From assembly GCA_028291455.1 (NCBI GenBank), contig JAQGHY010000292.1, positions 1 through 41,541 on the forward strand: a stretch of DNA of 41,541 nucleotides. The letters are read 5' to 3'. This DNA is from Rubritepida sp. Its GTDB lineage: Bacteria; Pseudomonadota; Alphaproteobacteria; Acetobacterales; Acetobacteraceae. Every line of letters begins with the position of its first letter. Position 1 is the first letter of the stretch. The notes beneath the pieces are model-generated. The model ran no database searches. It was not told the DNA's origin and was given only the letters and a program-made list of their open reading frames with translations. This document shows positions 40,350 to 41,541 of the stretch, piece after piece. A program made the position numbers and the translations under genes.

Positions 40350-41327
40350 ATGACCAAGACAACCCGCCGCACGCTGCTCGGCGCCGGCGCCGCGCTGACG
40401 GCCGCACCTGCGCTGGCTCAAGCCCGCTGGCCGGTCCGTCCCGTGCAGATGCTCTGTCCCTGGGCGGCCGGCGGCGGCACCGACGCCGTCGTGCGCATCA
40501 TCGCCACCTTGCTGGAGAAGGAAGTCGGCCAGCCCTTCAACGTCGTGAACCGCACCGGCGGATCGGGCGTGGTCGGCCATGCCGCGCTCGCCCAGGCGGC
40601 GCCCGACGGCTACACTGTCGGCATTATCACGGCCGAAATCTGCATGCTGCATTGGGCGGGCCTGACCGAGGTCACCTACCGCAACTTCACGCCGCTCGGC
40701 CTCATGAACAACGATCCGCCGGGGATCCAGGTGAACAACACCTCGCCCTATCGCGATGTCCGGCAGCTGGCGGACGCGATCAAGGCCAGCCGGCCCGGCC
40801 AGATGAAGGCGAGCGGCACGGGGCAGGGCGGCATTTGGCACCTGGCGCTGGCGGGTTGGCTGCAGGCGATGGGGCTGCCGGCGGGGCACGTGCGCTGGGT
40901 GCCGTCGAACGGCGCGGCGCCGGCCATGCAGGACCTCGCGGCCGGTGGGCTCGACTTCACCACGAACTCGGTCGTCGAGGGCCGGGCGATGATCGACGCC
41001 GGGCGCGCCCGCAGCCTCGCGGTGATGGCGACCGAGCGGCTCGGCGTCTTCCCGACCATTCCGACGCTGAAGGAGGCCATGGGCATCGACTACGCGACCG
41101 GCGCCTGGCGCGGGATCGCGGGCCCGCTGAACTTCCCGGCCGAGGCGCGCACGGCGATGAATGCAGGGTTGGACCGCGTTTTCAAGTCACGGGAGTATAA
41201 CGAGTTCATGAACGCCCGCGGCTTCGGCCTCTCCTATGCCGATGCCGATGGCTTCGGCCGGTATATGGCGGCGGCGGATGTATCGCTGGGCGATGCCATG
41301 AAGTCGGCGGGGCTGGCGCGGAGCTGA
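40350..41327 (+). CDS. tctC: Bug/TctC periplasmic receptor of the adjacent TctAB transporter
   Basis: 325 residues with signal MTKTTRRTLLGAGAALTAA, twin-arginine-like, cut near ALAQ. PVRPVQMLCPWAAGGGTDAV, NRTGGSGVVGHAALAQ and APDGYTVG are family blocks. Being directly after tctA, it is the dedicated receptor. The leader 40319-40349 is A-rich (CTTAAAAAACAAAACAGGGAG), a short unstructured stretch with a GGGAG ribosome site, similar to the leader of the lyase gene at 36725. The ligand is unknown, probably a carboxylate. Confidence 0.93.
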   Translation: MTKTTRRTLLGAGAALTAAPALAQARWPVRPVQMLCPWAAGGGTDAVVRIIATLLEKEVGQPFNVVNRTGGSGVVGHAALAQAAPDGYTVGIITAEICMLHWAGLTEVTYRNFTPLGLMNNDPPGIQVNNTSPYRDVRQLADAIKASRPGQMKASGTGQGGIWHLALAGWLQAMGLPAGHVRWVPSNGAAPAMQDLAAGGLDFTTNSVVEGRAMIDAGRARSLAVMATERLGVFPTIPTLKEAMGIDYATGAWRGIAGPLNFPAEARTAMNAGLDRVFKSREYNEFMNARGFGLSYADADGFGRYMAAADVSLGDAMKSAGLARS

Positions 41328-41355
41328 AGGCTCGGCGACCGAACTGGTGATGCAG

Positions 41356-41385
41356 GCCGTGGCGGGCGAATCAGCCCGCCACGGC
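41356..41385. terminator. Strong hairpin between convergent genes
   Basis: Positions 41356-41367 (GCCGTGGCGGGC) and 41374-41385 (GCCCGCCACGGC) form a perfect 12-bp stem with a 6-base loop. It lies 28 bases after the tctC stop and 2 bases beyond the stop of the SemiSWEET-like gene that comes from the other side. No T-run follows on either strand, so it may terminate by Rho-assisted pausing or protect the mRNA 3' ends. Confidence 0.6.
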
Positions 41386-41387
41386 AG

Positions 41388-41541
41388 TCAGGCGGTTGGA
41401 TCGATCGCGTTGGCGACCGCCTCTTTTTTGGACTTGGGGAGCAGCTTCATCGTGAGGATGAACGCGGCCAGCGCGCAGCAGATGCCGTTGGTCACGATCA
41501 GCGGCCACTGTCCCAGCATCACCCCATAGGTAAGCCAAAGC
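41388..41541 (-). CDS. SemiSWEET-like small sugar transporter (3' part only)
   Basis: The minus strand at the right edge is open for 50 residues up to a TGA at 41388-41390; the gene continues beyond the window. The visible part reads LWLTYGVMLGQWPLIVTNG, then ICCALAAFILTMKLLP and a charged tail. This matches the last helix and loop of SemiSWEET/PQ-loop proteins, small three-helix proteins that form dimers and carry sugars across the membrane. The assignment rests on this short C-terminal stretch only. It converges with tctC across a strong hairpin. Confidence 0.7.
   Translation of the reverse strand, partial: LWLTYGVMLGQWPLIVTNGICCALAAFILTMKLLPKSKKEAVANAIDPTA

Noticed and set aside
1-41541. 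Mobile elements, phage genes, CRISPR arrays, tRNA or rRNA genes
   Set aside because: I found no transposase or integrase motifs, no regular spaced repeats of CRISPR type and no tRNA-like cloverleaf; the gaps between genes are mostly too short to hold them.

Overview
The window is a G+C-rich chromosomal stretch with densely packed genes, many TGA/ATG or TGA/GTG overlaps, several GTG/TTG starts, and an unusually large set of Bug-type (TctC-like) periplasmic solute receptors. Seven Bug receptors in 41.5 kb, an alphaproteobacterial FixL/FixJ-like two-component pair and two DAO-family oxidoreductases tied to ABC transporters suggest Acetobacteraceae of the Roseomonas type. This is inferred from gene content only; a Burkholderiales-like genome cannot be fully excluded. 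I saw no tRNA, rRNA, CRISPR array, insertion sequence or phage gene.

Layout. 1-2.5 kb (+): a 5'-truncated PAS sensor kinase and its FixJ-type response regulator. 2.5-11.4 kb (-): a long run read leftward. It starts with two tandem Bug receptors, a 130-aa unknown protein and a complete sulfate/thiosulfate ABC transporter (CysP-T-W-A), then a DUF1028 protein and two further Bug receptors. 11.4-11.9 kb: an AT-rich divergent control region with three direct repeats about 40 bp apart. 11.9-12.7 kb (+): an orphan MetQ/NlpA-type binding protein. The divergent pair suggests a sulfur-acquisition island. 12.7-19.2 kb: a mixed set with a sorbosone/glucose dehydrogenase-like protein, a transglutaminase-like protein, an HxlR regulator, a secreted amidohydrolase with a Cys/His-rich tail, a YoaK membrane protein and a fatty-acid desaturase.

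19.2-24.9 kb (-): a polyamine-type ABC transporter (binding protein, ATPase, two permeases), a DAO-family FAD oxidoreductase and a TetR regulator, probably one operon. 25.1-27.5 kb (+): Bug receptor, cyclase-family hydrolase and SDR dehydrogenase, probably a small catabolic operon. 27.5-32 kb: a membrane protein, a Bug receptor coupled to an M28 peptidase, a DoxX-like protein and a secreted Kelch protein. 32.1-38.2 kb: a LysR regulator divergent from an operon with a second DAO oxidoreductase, an amino-acid-type binding protein, two permeases (no ATPase) and an argininosuccinate-lyase-like enzyme. 38.3-41.3 kb (+): the only complete tripartite tricarboxylate transporter (TctB-TctA-TctC). The right edge holds the 3' end of a SemiSWEET-like gene on the minus strand.

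Overall the region serves uptake and breakdown of small organic solutes: many periplasmic receptors feed a few membrane transporters, with oxidoreductases, lyases and hydrolases beside them and local regulators (LysR, TetR, HxlR) next to recognisable palindromes or repeats.
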